The notes under the pieces are model-generated. The model was given only the letters and a program-made list of their open reading frames with translations, made no database searches and was not told where the DNA came from. DNA of 64,000 nt from Strigamia acuminata (taxonomy: Eukaryota > Arthropoda > Chilopoda > Geophilomorpha > Linotaeniidae): the NCBI GenBank assembly GCA_949358305.1, contig OX442323.1, forward strand, positions 434,001 through 498,000, read 5' to 3'. Every line of letters begins with the position of its first letter. The stretch's first letter is position 1. Shown one piece after another: positions 10,219 through 21,403 of this stretch. The position numbers and the translations under genes were made by a program.

Positions 10219-11137
10219 TGTTGCTAGCAACCGCGATGGAATCGTTAGCGGTTCAACTTTTGGTTTTTAGACAGAAAGTGTCTTTGGATTTTTAATAGTC
10301 TTTTTGTCTTCATTTAGTATTTTCTAGCCTGATCGCCAGGAATTTGGAGCACTTACCTGCACTGATTTCTTGGTCTTGACTGTCTGGGACGAGCTGCGTT
10401 GCCATGCCAACTCGTCACTGCTTTAGATTTAAGTTTTAGTAGAGCCTAGAGCATTTTCTCTTATGTTTGTACTAGTTTTTGGCCTCCCGTGTTTGAGCGC
10501 CATCTCTTGATCTGTTTGGTAATTAGTGATTGTTGTTAATATGCTTTATTGACAAGTGTTAAAGTGTTATTTGATTTAAGTGACACTGCTCATGCCTGTC
10601 AAAGCTTTGAGCTGTGTCTGAGGTTTAGTTTTGGGCCTTTCAGGCCAGAGTGTTCTTTGCCTGAGTGCATCTGTTATTTGTAAGTATTTATTTCCTATGT
10701 ATTTGCTTTATTTCCATGTAACTGATGCATTTCGCTCATTTTGTTCTTGCCTATTGTCGCGCGCCTAACAATGAGCGCGTATCTCTTGTGTTGTTGAAAC
10801 TTAACCCTAACGGTTGAGTTTTATTTTCCTCTCTCTCACTTTGGAATAAAACTGTTGTTTTCTTCCCCAAACCAGTCTATTTCTTCTGCCTACATGATGT
10901 GTAGTGAGTAGAGAACCGGGCGCGCTTTCTCCTCCTACTGGCCGCCACTTTGTGAGTTGATTCGAACGTTTATGCCTGAGATCGTTAACCCTAATTTGCC
11001 GTGGTTGGGCCCGACCTTGTCTGGTTGCTCATGCGCACGTCCACACACCCACTATACTTTCACTTTTCTCCTGGGATTTCTTCCGCCATCGTCGCTGACC
11101 GTTTCCCCGTCCTGGTCTGTTGCCAGTGCTAGCAACA
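10219..11137 (+). repeat. 3' LTR of element E (919 bp)
   Basis: Starts TGTTGCTAGCAACCG and ends TGCTAGCAACA, giving a perfect 11-bp terminal inverted repeat; the first bases also form the palindrome GTTGCTAGCAAC. It is preceded by a pyrimidine-rich stretch and CCCGCCGGCAAGACGC, the same arrangement as in A, B, C and D. Poly(A) signal AATAAA at 10845-10850, followed by TGTAGTGAGTAG. Satellite resumes at 11138. The 54 bp between the pol stop and the LTR hold nothing else recognisable. Confidence 0.9.
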
Positions 11138-14100
11138 TCTCTGAATGTTCAGAAATAGTGTTTAAACCTTAGTAGAAGGCTCCAATGTAAGTTTTAGAAA
11201 CATCTAACTAATGATTTGGGAGAATAGACTTTTGATCTCATCACAGTTGACTTAGCACAAACACCACAAGACCAATATTTCTGAATGTTCAGAAATAGTG
11301 TTTAAACCTTAGTAGAAGGCTCCAATGTAAGTTTTAGAAACATCTAACCAATGATTTGGGAGAATAGACTTTTGATCTCATCACAGTTGACTTAGCACAA
11401 ACACCACAAGTCCAATGTCTCTGAATGTTCAGAAATAGTGTTTAAACCTTAGTAGAAGGCTCCAATGTAAGTTTTAGAAACATCTAACCAATGATTTGGA
11501 AGAATAGACTTTTGATCTCATCACAGTTGACTTAGCACAAACACCACAAGTCCAATGTCTCTGAATGTTCAGAAATAGTGTTTAAACCTTAGTAGAAACC
11601 TTCAATGTAAGTTTTAGCAACATCCAAGCAATACATTTTGAAAAAAAAATTTTGAGCTTATTTCACATCGCAGTTGACTTAGCACAAACACCACAAGACC
11701 AATGTCTCTGAATGTTCAGAAATAGTGTTTAAACCTTAGTAGAAAGCTCCAATGTAAGTTTTAGAAACATCTAACTAATGATTTGGGAGAATAGACTTTT
11801 GATCTCATCACAGTTGACTTAGCACAAACACCACAAGTCCAATGTCTCTGAATGTTCAGAAATAGTGTTTAAACCCTAGTAGAAGCCTTCAATTTAAATT
11901 TTAGCAACATCCAAGCACTGATTTGGGAGAATAGACTTTTGATCTCATCACAGATGACTTAGCACAAACACCACAAGACCAATGTCTCTGAATGTTCAGA
12001 AATAGGGTTTAAACCTTAGTAGAAGGCTCCAATGTAAGTTTTAGAAACATCTAACTAATCATTTGGGAGAATAGACTTTTGATCTCATCACAGTTGACTT
12101 AGCACAAACACCACAAGACCAATGTCTCTGAATGTTCAGAAATAGCGTTTAAACCTTAGTAGAAGGCTCCAATGTAAGTTTTAGAAACATCTAACTAATG
12201 ATTTGGGAGAATAGACTTTTGATCTCATCACAGTTGACTTAGCACAAACACCACAACACCAATGTTTCTGAATGTTCAGAAATAGTGTTTAAACCTTAGT
12301 AGAAAGCTCCAATGTTAGTTTTAGAAACATCTAACTAATGATTTGGGAGAATAGACTTTTGATCTCATCACAGTTGACTTAGCACAAACACCACAAGTCC
12401 AATGTCTCTGAATGTTCAGAAATAGTGTTTAAACCCTAGTAGAAGCCTTCAATTTAAATTTTAGCAACATCCAAGCACTGATTTGGGAGAATAGACTTTT
12501 GATCTCATCACAGATGACTTAGCACAAACACCACAAGACCAATGTCTTTGAATGTTCAGAAATAGGGTTTAAACCTTAGTAGAAGGCTCCAATGTAAGTT
12601 TTAGAAACATCTAACTAATGATTTGGGAGAATAGACTTTTGATCTCATCACAGTTGACTTAGCACAAACACCACAAGACCAATGTCTCTGAATGTTCAGA
12701 AATAGCGTTTAAACCTTAGTAGAAGGCTCCAATGTAAGTTTTAGAAACATCTAACTAATGATTTGGGAGAATAGACTTTTGATCTCATCACAGTTGACTT
12801 AGCACAAACACCACAACACCAATGTTTCTGAATGTTCAGAAATAGTGTTTAAACCTTAGTAGAAGGCTCCAATGTAAGTTTTAGAAACATCTAACCAATG
12901 ATTTGGGAGAATAGACTTTTGATCTCATCACAGTTGACTTAGCACAAACACCACAAGACCAATATTTCTGAATGTTCAGAAATAGTGTTTAAACCTTAGT
13001 AGAAGGCTCCAATGTAAGTTTTAGAAACATCTAACCAATGATTTGGGAGAATAGACTTTTGATCTCATCACAGTTGACTTAGCACAAACACCACAAGTCC
13101 AATGTCTCTGAATGTTCAGAAATAGTGTTTAAACCTTAGTAGAAGGCTCCAATGTAAGTTTTAGAAACATCTAACTAATGATTTGGGAGAATAGACTTTT
13201 GATCTCATCACAGTTGACTTAGCACAAACACCACAAGACCAATGTTTCTGAATGTTCAGAAATAGTGTTTAAACCTTAGTAGAAGGCTCCAATGTAAGTT
13301 TTAGAAACATCTAACCAATGATTTGGGAGAATAGACTTTTGATCTCATCACAGTTGACTTAGCACAAACACCACAAGTCCAATGTCTCTGAATGTTCAGA
13401 AATAGTGTTTAAACCTTAGTAGAAACCTTCAATGTAAGTTTTAGCAACATCCAAGCAATACATTTTGAAAAAAAAATTTTGAGCTTATTTCACATCGCAG
13501 TTGACTTAGCACAAACACCACAAGACCAATGTCTCTGAATGTTCAGAAATAGTGTTTAAACCTTAGTAGAAAGCTCCAATGTAAGTTTTAGAAACATCTA
13601 ACTAATGATTTGGGAGAATAGACTTTTGATCTCATCACAGTTGACTTAGCACAAACACCACAAGTCCAATGTCTCTGAATGTTCAGAAATAGTGTTTAAA
13701 CCCTAGTAGAAGCCTTCAATTTAAATTTTAGCAACATCCAAGCACTGATTTGGGAGAATAGACTTTTGATCTCATCACAGATGACTTAGCACAAACACCA
13801 CAAGACCAATGTCTCTGAATGTTCAGAAATAGGGTTTAAACCTTAGTAGAAGGCTCCAATGTAAGTTTTAGAAACATCTAACTAATCATTTGGGAGAATA
13901 GACTTTTGATCTCATCACAGTTGACTTAGCACAAACACCACAAGACCAATGTCTCTGAATGTTCAGAAATAGCGTTTAAACCTTAGTAGAAGGCTCCAAT
14001 GTAAGTTTTAGAAACATCTAACTAATGATTTGGGAGAATAGACTTTTGATCTCATCACAGTTGACTTAGCACAAACACCACAACACCAATGTTTCTGAAT

Positions 14101-14627
14101 GTTCAGAAATAGTGTTTAAACCTTAGTAGAAAGCTCCAATGTAAGTTTTAGAAACATCTAACTAATGATTTGGGAGAATAGACTTTTGATCTCATCACAG
14201 TTGACTTAGCACAAACACCACAAGACCAATGTCTCTGAATGTTCAGAAATAGTGTTTAAACCTTAGTAGAAGGCTCCAATGTAAGTTTTAGAAACATCTA
14301 ACTAATGATTTAGGAGAATAGACTTTTGATCTCATCACAGTTGACTTAGCACAAACACCACAAGACCAATGTCTCTGAATGTTCAGAAATAGTGTTTAAA
14401 CCTTAGTAGAAGGCTCCAATGTAAGTTTTAGAAACATCTAACTAATGATTTGGGAGAATAGACTTTTGATCTCATCACAGTTGACTTAGCACAAACACCA
14501 CAAGACCAATGTCTCTGAATGTTCAGAAATAGTGTTTAAACCTTAGTAGAAGGCTCCAATGTAAGTTTTAGAAACATCTAACTAATGATTTGAGAGAATA
14601 GACTTTTGATCTCATCACAGTTGACTT
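11138..14627. repeat. 140/147-bp satellite array, left block
   Basis: About 25 head-to-tail monomers. The common monomer is 140 bp (the CTGAATG landmark recurs at 11141, 11281, 11421, 11561). A second type is 147 bp (11561 to 11708) with an A-tract followed by TTTTGAG. A third joins the first half of the 147-bp type to the second half of the 140-bp type. Identical variants recur every 560 bp (for example the CCCTAG-bearing monomers at about 11839 and 12399), so there is higher-order structure. No coding potential. Bounded by the E LTR on the left and the C LTR on the right. Confidence 0.97.
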
Positions 14628-14912
14628 TGTTGCAGGTCAACAAGACAGACAGAAAGGAATGGCGATGCGTATCCAAATTCAAGACACTTGAGCTCGCCCA
14701 AGGTCGTATGGCGTGGCTAGTACGAAAATCGCACTGGAGAGCAATAAATCCGCAACAAATGGCATTGTTGTACCGCTGGAACAATGTGGAGAACACCTGC
14801 ACCAAGTATCCAATAGGTGGCGGAAACATAAGTTGGCCTGAGAATTTTTAAACTACTCACTACACATTGAATGTGTTTGAAAATAAACCTAAAACAAGAG
14901 CTAATAAAACAC
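14628..14912 (-). repeat. 3' LTR of element C, outer part
   Basis: 285 bp from the LTR end (TGTTGCAGGTCAAC on the plus strand) up to the ACAC target site where B inserted. Reads on into 23590 once B and the duplicated ACAC are discounted. Confidence 0.9.
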
Positions 14913-16102
14913 TGTTGCAGGTCAACAAGACAGAAGGAAAGGAATGGCGATGCGTATCCAAATTCAAGACACTTGAGCTCGCCCAAGGTCGTATGGCGTG
15001 GCTAGTACGAAAATCGCACTGGAGAGCAATAAATCCGCAACAAATGGCATTGTTGAACCGCTGGAACAATGTGGAGAACACCTGCACCAAGTATCCAATA
15101 GGTGGCGGAAACATAAGTTGGCCTGAGAAATTTTAAACTACTCACTACACATTGAATGTGTTTGAAAATAAGCCTAAAACAAGAGCTAATAAAACACAAC
15201 ACATTTATTCAAAGGTTGGTTAATAACTGATGAAATTACAGCAATTAGATTGGTTCTTAGAGAACCGCACATGCGCAGTACCGAATATGGCACGCGCCAG
15301 GCCGATAGCGGCGAAATACAGATACACAAAAGATTCCGTTACCATGGTAACGGAGGAAACAAGATCACGGCAAAGTTGGCATTTGCTTAAAAATGCACTA
15401 AAAATACATTGAAATACATTGAAATGACCACAAGAATGCGGTGAACAAAAAAGCTAATCACAACAATGTCCAAAAACACGTTAAACAATGAGATATTAGC
15501 AATAAACCGATCTCGGAAAGAGAGGATTGACGATAGCCAATCACAGGCCAGGAAAATTACATAACGATCACATTTGAATTTCGATCGGTACAAAAGCACA
15601 AAATTATCGAAGAATACATACTGAATAATAACGCAATGTAATAGTAAATGCAAATTATGTGATATAAAATACAAAAATAACGGTTACATTGTGTAATCGT
15701 CGCTTGGGACAAACATGGCGACCGGCGAACATAACAAAGGTGTTGGATCAAACATGGCGTCCGGCGAACATAACATCGGCGGCAAAATCACACGTAAAAT
15801 GAATGTAAAAACACTAAATGTAAATAATCAATAAAGTATCGATTAAATAACAAGAATAAGATAATAAATGCACGGAATAAGATAATTGAAATAAATACAA
15901 AGCATAAACACTACTAAATATTGAAAAGTATGAATAAAAATCAAGTCAAAACACTTTAATAAGCAATAAAAATCTGAAAAGTGAAAAAATACCAATTAGG
16001 CAAAGGAAATAAAAACACTTAAAGATTTTAATCAACTCAAAGTAAATGGTAATAAATAATGACAATAAAATAGCACAACAATATCTACGCTGTCTTGCAA
16101 CA
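14913..16102 (-). repeat. 3' LTR of element B (1190 bp)
   Basis: Reads TGTTGCAAGACAGCG...GACCTGCAACA on the minus strand. It is 372 bp shorter than the otherwise matching C-family LTR, the loss lying in the U3 part. Poly(A) signal (minus-strand AATAAA) at 15204-15209. Carries the palindrome and dyad block described for 6985-7086. Confidence 0.93.
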
Positions 16103-16162
16103 GCGAATTGCCGGCGAGAGGACAGAGATGGAGAACCACGCAAAAAAATCACAAAAGAAAAA

Positions 16163-19100
16163 TCACTCAAGTTCTAGGGCTCTCACATGCTTGACTGACC
16201 TTTTCAACTCACGTCCATCGGGTAGCACAACTTTTATCACACGGATTTGACCATCCTCACCGGGAAAAATTTCTTTTATCCTAGCAAGGGGCCAAAAATA
16301 GGGATTTGTACCCATTTTCTCTAGCAACACGATTTGGTCTACTTTAGGGTTTTTGAAGAACTTATCACCTTTTGTTTCATAAAAATTCCTCAGTTGCATG
16401 AGGTAACTCTTTTTCCAAATTTTCCAGAACTCCCAAATAAATTGGCGTCGTTTAATGTCTAGTTTTCGCAAATCTGATTTTTTAATTGCACTCAATTGTT
16501 TGTTTATTACGTATTTTGGCATGCCTCCTGTTAGAAAGTTTTCAGGTGCCAAAATTCTACCACCATCAACACTGTCGGGGACATAACTTAAAGGTCGTGA
16601 ATTTAGCACTGAACTAATTTCCAGAGCCAAAGTTTGGAGAGTTTCTAAGTCTACGGTGCTGCGCAACAATGTCTTTCGAAGTTTATCTTTAACAGAGCGG
16701 ACTAAACGCTCCCACGCTCCGCCCATCCATGGAGACAGCGGTGGGATGAATGTCCAGAGCACCCTTTTTTCAGATAGGAATGTTTTCACGTCATTATGAC
16801 CGATGAGTTTCCCCCATGATTGTAATTCGAGGCTTCCGCGCTCAAACGTCTTACTGTTGTCAGAGAAAATCTTCCCGGGGTATCCGTGGCGTGCCCCAAA
16901 TCTTCTCAATGCAAGCAAAAACTTTGGCACAGAAAGGTCCTCTGATACTTCTAAATGTATGGAACGGGTCACCATACACGTGAAAAGCAAGATGTAAACT
17001 TTTTTCTTTTCCTTCTTATTGCTGCCGACATAAATGGGACCCAAGTGGTCCACTCCTGTGTTTTGGAATGGCGCCGCTGGTGTCACACGTTCAGCAGGAA
17101 GGTCACCCGTTGAAGGGTTATTCTTTGCCAACTTTGCACGTCGACAAATGGCACACTCACGAATCACAGTTTGTATAGTTCTTCGTCCTCTTATAATCCA
17201 AAATTGTTCGCGTAGGTGATACAAGGTTTCGCTTATGTCACCGTGAAGCAACTCCAGATGCACTTTTTTAATTAACAGCCTTGTTATCCAACTGTCATAA
17301 TGCAAAATAATTGGATAAACTTCATCAAATGTCAATAAAGATTTTTTCAAGCGGCTACGAAGTCGAAGTAATCCGTCCTCGTCAATGAAGAGCTCGAAAT
17401 TGCGTAGGGTGGAATGTTTAGACAATTCTCTTTTGTTTTTCACATCATCAATCTCCTCAGAAAAATGTAGTTTCTGGGAAAATTGCAGGATCTTCAATTG
17501 GTTGTCCTCTAACTCGAGTGGCGAGAGAGGCTCACCGCGCAAAAGTTTGTTTTTCCATCGCAAAATGTATGAGAAAACTCTCAAAAGTTTGTTGTAATTC
17601 CGGAAACGTTTGAAGAATTGTCCAATAAAACTTTCTTTAACTTGAATAGTCATCACTACAATTTTTCGTTCCTCTTCTGGAAGAATCTCTTGTATAATTT
17701 CTGTTTTTTCTAGTTTTGAGACATCAACTCCAAACCACCAAAGTTTATTTTGCATCAATGTTTTTGAGTTATGTGGTCGAGTCAATAAATCTGCTGGGTT
17801 AAATTCCGTTGGTACGTGAGACCATTGTTCAGGTTTGGTCGAAGAAATAATTTCTTGCACACGGTTTGAAACGTATGGCTTCCACACGTTTTTGTCACTG
17901 TTTATCCAGGCTAAAGTTATGGTGGAGTCAGAGTAGTAACGAATTTCAGTAACGGGGTAACCTGGAAGAAAGTTTTCTAACAGGTACTTTGTCATTCTCA
18001 CTCCTACCACTGCTGCAGTTAATTCAAGTCGAGGAAGAGTCACTTTTTTCGTCGGCGCAATACGACATTTACTCAACAATAAAGTTCTTTTGCCCTCCAG
18101 ATTGACGACAAAAATTGAACAGCCAAATGCCTTAGTGCTTGCGTCACAGAATACTTCTAAAGTGATGTCTTGACCGGAATAAGTCTGCAGCCAACGTTGT
18201 ACTTTCAATTCTTTCAATTTTTGTATGTCTTGACTCCATTCTTCGACTTCTTTTTTCTCTGAGTCAAGAATCTTTTCATCCCAGTTTTTTGTCCTAATCC
18301 AGATTGCTTGAACTAGCAGTTTCATTTTAAGCACAACAGGAGCAATGAGTCCCATTGGATCGAATATGGAAGCCATTAATGAAACAACTTCTCGCTTTGT
18401 ATTCGGAATTTTTTCAATTGTCGGAATGTTAAACATCATGACATCTTCTGCCGTGTTCCACAATATTCCAAGCATTTTTATAATTCCTAAGTCCGAAAAC
18501 TCCTCTCCTCGCATATGAAAACCTTCTTTTTTCAAATTGTTGAAGACGTCCTTGCTTGAGGTCGCCCACTTCACGAGGGGAAGCTTTCCGTCGTCTAATA
18601 TCATTTTCAGTTTCTCGCAATGTGATGTTGTGTCGGCTGTAAAATCTCCTCCTGACGTCAAATCATCCATGAAGATTCCATCATCGAGTGCGTCGACTTC
18701 TTTTGCATGAGTTTCTTCAAATTGTTTCGCTTGTTTCCTAATCGTCGCACACAAGAGGAATGGAGAAGAAATGACGCCAAATGGCACGACAATCATTCGC
18801 AGAACCATTAGATTATTCCACAAATTTTGCCATGAGTATGGCTCTTTGAAATAGTCACGAGCGACCCACAAAAAACGTAAAAAGTTTGTTTGAGTTGGGT
18901 TGATCATAACCTGGAGAAACGCTTGCTTAATGTCTGCTATTATTGGAATACAATAGAGACGGAATCTCACAATAACGAGTATTAAGTCTGGATTAAGGGA
19001 GGGTCCCGGAAATAAACAGTCATTGAGGGAAAGTTTCTCCTTCTTGGATGAAGACGCGTTGAACACTACTCGAAATTTCGTCGTGTCTCGATCCTCCTTG

Positions 19101-21403
19101 ATTACAGGATGGTGAGGTATATTGTATGTTCCTTTCTTCAGAAAACGCTCTTCTTTTGGGACTTCCTCCGCGTGATTTTCGTGAATATACTGCCACATGG
19201 ACTCGTCGTAACGTTTTTTGTAATCCTCGTTAGCATCTATTCTTTTGAGTGTGTTAGCCAGTTGGTTCATGGCCAACTCCCAATTGGATTCCAAGTCGAC
19301 TTCCTGTCCATTGAATGGAAGCATGACTTCATAACGTCCATCGTCTAGACGTTTCGTAGTTGATTCGAATCGATCGCGAATAAAGTCGGATTCTTTTTCT
19401 CCCGCATTTATTCCGATTGCTTCCAAGTTCCACAGTTTGTCCAATTTTTCTTGGATGTTTAAGTCGCATGTGTTGCAACATGTTGTCAATTCTTCTTCAT
19501 CTTCGAATAAATTGGTGTTCCCCGCCGCTCCGGACAAGACCCAACCAAAAATTGTATTTATTAATCCAAGATCTGCGTTTACTTTTTTCTTGCCGTCCTT
19601 AACGACCTTCCACCACACGTCGACTCCTAAAAGCACATCGATTTGAGAAGTCTTAGCTGGTAGGTCTTCAGCAAGTTCAAGGTTTAACTTCTTCACCTTG
19701 TCTATTATTGATGAGTTAAGAATGCCCTGCACTCGTGGCAAATTTTCCACAGAAAGCATTGAAAGTTTCAAATCTTGAGTGTCATTTTTACTCTGCAGTG
19801 TGACATTAAACACATCATAGTCCGTGGCTGCTGGAGACGAGTCGTTGAATCTCTGTGTGGTGGCAGAGACACTGCCGCATTTTTTCAGTTTCAGTCTTTC
19901 AACAAATTCTTTTGTGATGAACGATCGATGGCTTCCCGGATCAATCATCCCTCGAATGCTGTGGGTTCCTCCTGATTTGGTTTTAAGATCCGCGGTGAAG
20001 ATCATTAGTTGAAGAGTCGTCGAGATTGCGCATGAAACATGTGTTGTTACTTGTGGCTCCTTCGGCTTCTCCGCAGCGCTTGTTGAATTCTTCACCTCGG
20101 ATTTTTTGCATATTGTGGAATGGTGTCGCCCACCACAATGTTTACAAGAAAATTTGACCTTGCAGTCTCCCACTCTATGTCCAGTTCTGAAACAGTTAAA
20201 ACACAGTCTGTTTTTCTTTACTATTTCGATTTTCGCGTTGATTTCGAAATCCTTTTTACAAGAGCCGTTTAAATGTTCATCATCACAAAAAATGCACTTG
20301 TTTGTCTTGAAAAGCGTATTCTTGCTTTCAGATTTCGGTTCACTCTTCGTTTTTGCACTAGTAGACTGCTTGGCGTCTTGAGTAGTTGCGCACGTGGTCA
20401 TTGAACCTTTCACTTTCGGTTTCTCCACCTCAGATTTTTCATTCTTGTCTTTTTTCGATTTTTCCGAAACGTTTTCAGTTCGTTCGGCCATCGCAACTTC
20501 ATTCACAAAGAAATTGAGCAACGTAACAATGTTCTTATTTTGAATTCCGTGAACTTGGTAAAATCTTAATGCCATTGAAGTTGGAAACTTGCTAATTATG
20601 TCGGGCAATAAGAAAGCTCCGGAAGTTTGAATTGGAATCTTAAGTTGCTCGAGAAGTCTAATAGTCGCAGAAATCTTAGTCAAATTCGTTTTTATCGCTT
20701 TCGTTGGATATACACTCGTAACAGATTTTAATTCTCGAATTGATTTTATTAACGCAGTTTGTTGGGCATCCTCATCACCAAAATGTCTTTCTAGTTCTTC
20801 CCTGGCCAGGTCATATGATTCCTCGATCAAGGGAAAAGTTGAGATGAGAATTGCCGCTTCTCCAGTACACATAGTTTGTAAATACTGGAGTTTTTCAATG
20901 TTACTCAGGTCTGGATCCTTGTGTACGGAGGTCTCGAAGTTGCTTTTAAATGTTCTGTACTTCAAAATATCTCCGTCGAATTTTACGGAATCCAATTTGG
21001 GCAGCTTCGAATTTTTTCTAAACGTTGCTGTCGCGTTCAAGGTTGTGTTCTGATTTGAGCTTGTCGACGTATTTAATCTTCCTCCCAAAGTTGGAAGTGA
21101 TCGCTTTGAGATTTCGTATCTCGTGCGAAGAAGATCCACTCTTGCTTGCATAGTCTCAAGCTTGTCAATGCATTCTAGATAATAGCCGTGGTCCGAATAT
21201 TCCTGTAGATCATTCAGCGCACCGACTATTCTCGTTTCTTTTGGGTTCGCAGTTTGCACCAGCGCTTCCAGTTCTCCTGGATCTGCTGTCTTCTCCGATA
21301 TAGACAACAGATGATTCATTGCAGTGACTTGCGACTCCCAACGTTGTTGTAGCACTTCGATTTGATCCTCAGTTAGAAGATCTCTCATTGTAGGTTCCGC
21401 CAT
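16163..21403 (-). CDS. BEL/Pao Gag-Pol polyprotein (element B), 1746 aa
   Basis: Uninterrupted polyprotein with the domain order of element A: coiled coil, DUF1759-like Gag, three zinc knuckles, D-P-G-S protease, Pao reverse transcriptase with FMDD at 911-914, RNase H, HHCC and DDE integrase, DUF5641-like C terminus. It would make particles, copy the element RNA in the cytoplasm and integrate the cDNA. The start MAEPTMRDLL aligns with the MADPSVQNMI start of A, supporting the chosen ATG. Only 60 bp separate the stop from the 3' LTR. It is nearly identical to the C protein except for local clusters of differences. No frameshift or missing catalytic motif was seen, so this is the best candidate in the window for a working source of RT and integrase. 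Confidence 0.95.
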   Translation of the reverse strand: MAEPTMRDLLTEDQIEVLQQRWESQVTAMNHLLSISEKTADPGELEALVQTANPKETRIVGALNDLQEYSDHGYYLECIDKLETMQARVDLLRTRYEISKRSLPTLGGRLNTSTSSNQNTTLNATATFRKNSKLPKLDSVKFDGDILKYRTFKSNFETSVHKDPDLSNIEKLQYLQTMCTGEAAILISTFPLIEESYDLAREELERHFGDEDAQQTALIKSIRELKSVTSVYPTKAIKTNLTKISATIRLLEQLKIPIQTSGAFLLPDIISKFPTSMALRFYQVHGIQNKNIVTLLNFFVNEVAMAERTENVSEKSKKDKNEKSEVEKPKVKGSMTTCATTQDAKQSTSAKTKSEPKSESKNTLFKTNKCIFCDDEHLNGSCKKDFEINAKIEIVKKNRLCFNCFRTGHRVGDCKVKFSCKHCGGRHHSTICKKSEVKNSTSAAEKPKEPQVTTHVSCAISTTLQLMIFTADLKTKSGGTHSIRGMIDPGSHRSFITKEFVERLKLKKCGSVSATTQRFNDSSPAATDYDVFNVTLQSKNDTQDLKLSMLSVENLPRVQGILNSSIIDKVKKLNLELAEDLPAKTSQIDVLLGVDVWWKVVKDGKKKVNADLGLINTIFGWVLSGAAGNTNLFEDEEELTTCCNTCDLNIQEKLDKLWNLEAIGINAGEKESDFIRDRFESTTKRLDDGRYEVMLPFNGQEVDLESNWELAMNQLANTLKRIDANEDYKKRYDESMWQYIHENHAEEVPKEERFLKKGTYNIPHHPVIKEDRDTTKFRVVFNASSSKKEKLSLNDCLFPGPSLNPDLILVIVRFRLYCIPIIADIKQAFLQVMINPTQTNFLRFLWVARDYFKEPYSWQNLWNNLMVLRMIVVPFGVISSPFLLCATIRKQAKQFEETHAKEVDALDDGIFMDDLTSGGDFTADTTSHCEKLKMILDDGKLPLVKWATSSKDVFNNLKKEGFHMRGEEFSDLGIIKMLGILWNTAEDVMMFNIPTIEKIPNTKREVVSLMASIFDPMGLIAPVVLKMKLLVQAIWIRTKNWDEKILDSEKKEVEEWSQDIQKLKELKVQRWLQTYSGQDITLEVFCDASTKAFGCSIFVVNLEGKRTLLLSKCRIAPTKKVTLPRLELTAAVVGVRMTKYLLENFLPGYPVTEIRYYSDSTITLAWINSDKNVWKPYVSNRVQEIISSTKPEQWSHVPTEFNPADLLTRPHNSKTLMQNKLWWFGVDVSKLEKTEIIQEILPEEERKIVVMTIQVKESFIGQFFKRFRNYNKLLRVFSYILRWKNKLLRGEPLSPLELEDNQLKILQFSQKLHFSEEIDDVKNKRELSKHSTLRNFELFIDEDGLLRLRSRLKKSLLTFDEVYPIILHYDSWITRLLIKKVHLELLHGDISETLYHLREQFWIIRGRRTIQTVIRECAICRRAKLAKNNPSTGDLPAERVTPAAPFQNTGVDHLGPIYVGSNKKEKKKVYILLFTCMVTRSIHLEVSEDLSVPKFLLALRRFGARHGYPGKIFSDNSKTFERGSLELQSWGKLIGHNDVKTFLSEKRVLWTFIPPLSPWMGGAWERLVRSVKDKLRKTLLRSTVDLETLQTLALEISSVLNSRPLSYVPDSVDGGRILAPENFLTGGMPKYVINKQLSAIKKSDLRKLDIKRRQFIWEFWKIWKKSYLMQLRNFYETKGDKFFKNPKVDQIVLLEKMGTNPYFWPLARIKEIFPGEDGQIRVIKVVLPDGRELKRSVKHVRALELE

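Larger units (their letters stand above)
8511..11137 (+). mobile_element. BEL/Pao element E, 3' part (split by insertion of A)
   Basis: Right-hand remnant of another BEL element: the end of RNase H, the integrase half of pol, a short 3' untranslated stretch (10165-10218) and the 3' LTR (10219-11137). The left half must lie beyond element A, outside the window. Its codons are much richer in G and C than those of A, B and C, so it is a separate lineage. Its LTR ends inside a satellite monomer, so E itself inserted into the satellite. Confidence 0.9.

Noticed and set aside
14628-15200. Apparent tandem duplication of a 285-bp LTR end
   Set aside because: Variant bases assign the first copy to C and the second to B, and the rest of C's LTR is found at 23590. 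Nesting, not duplication, explains it.
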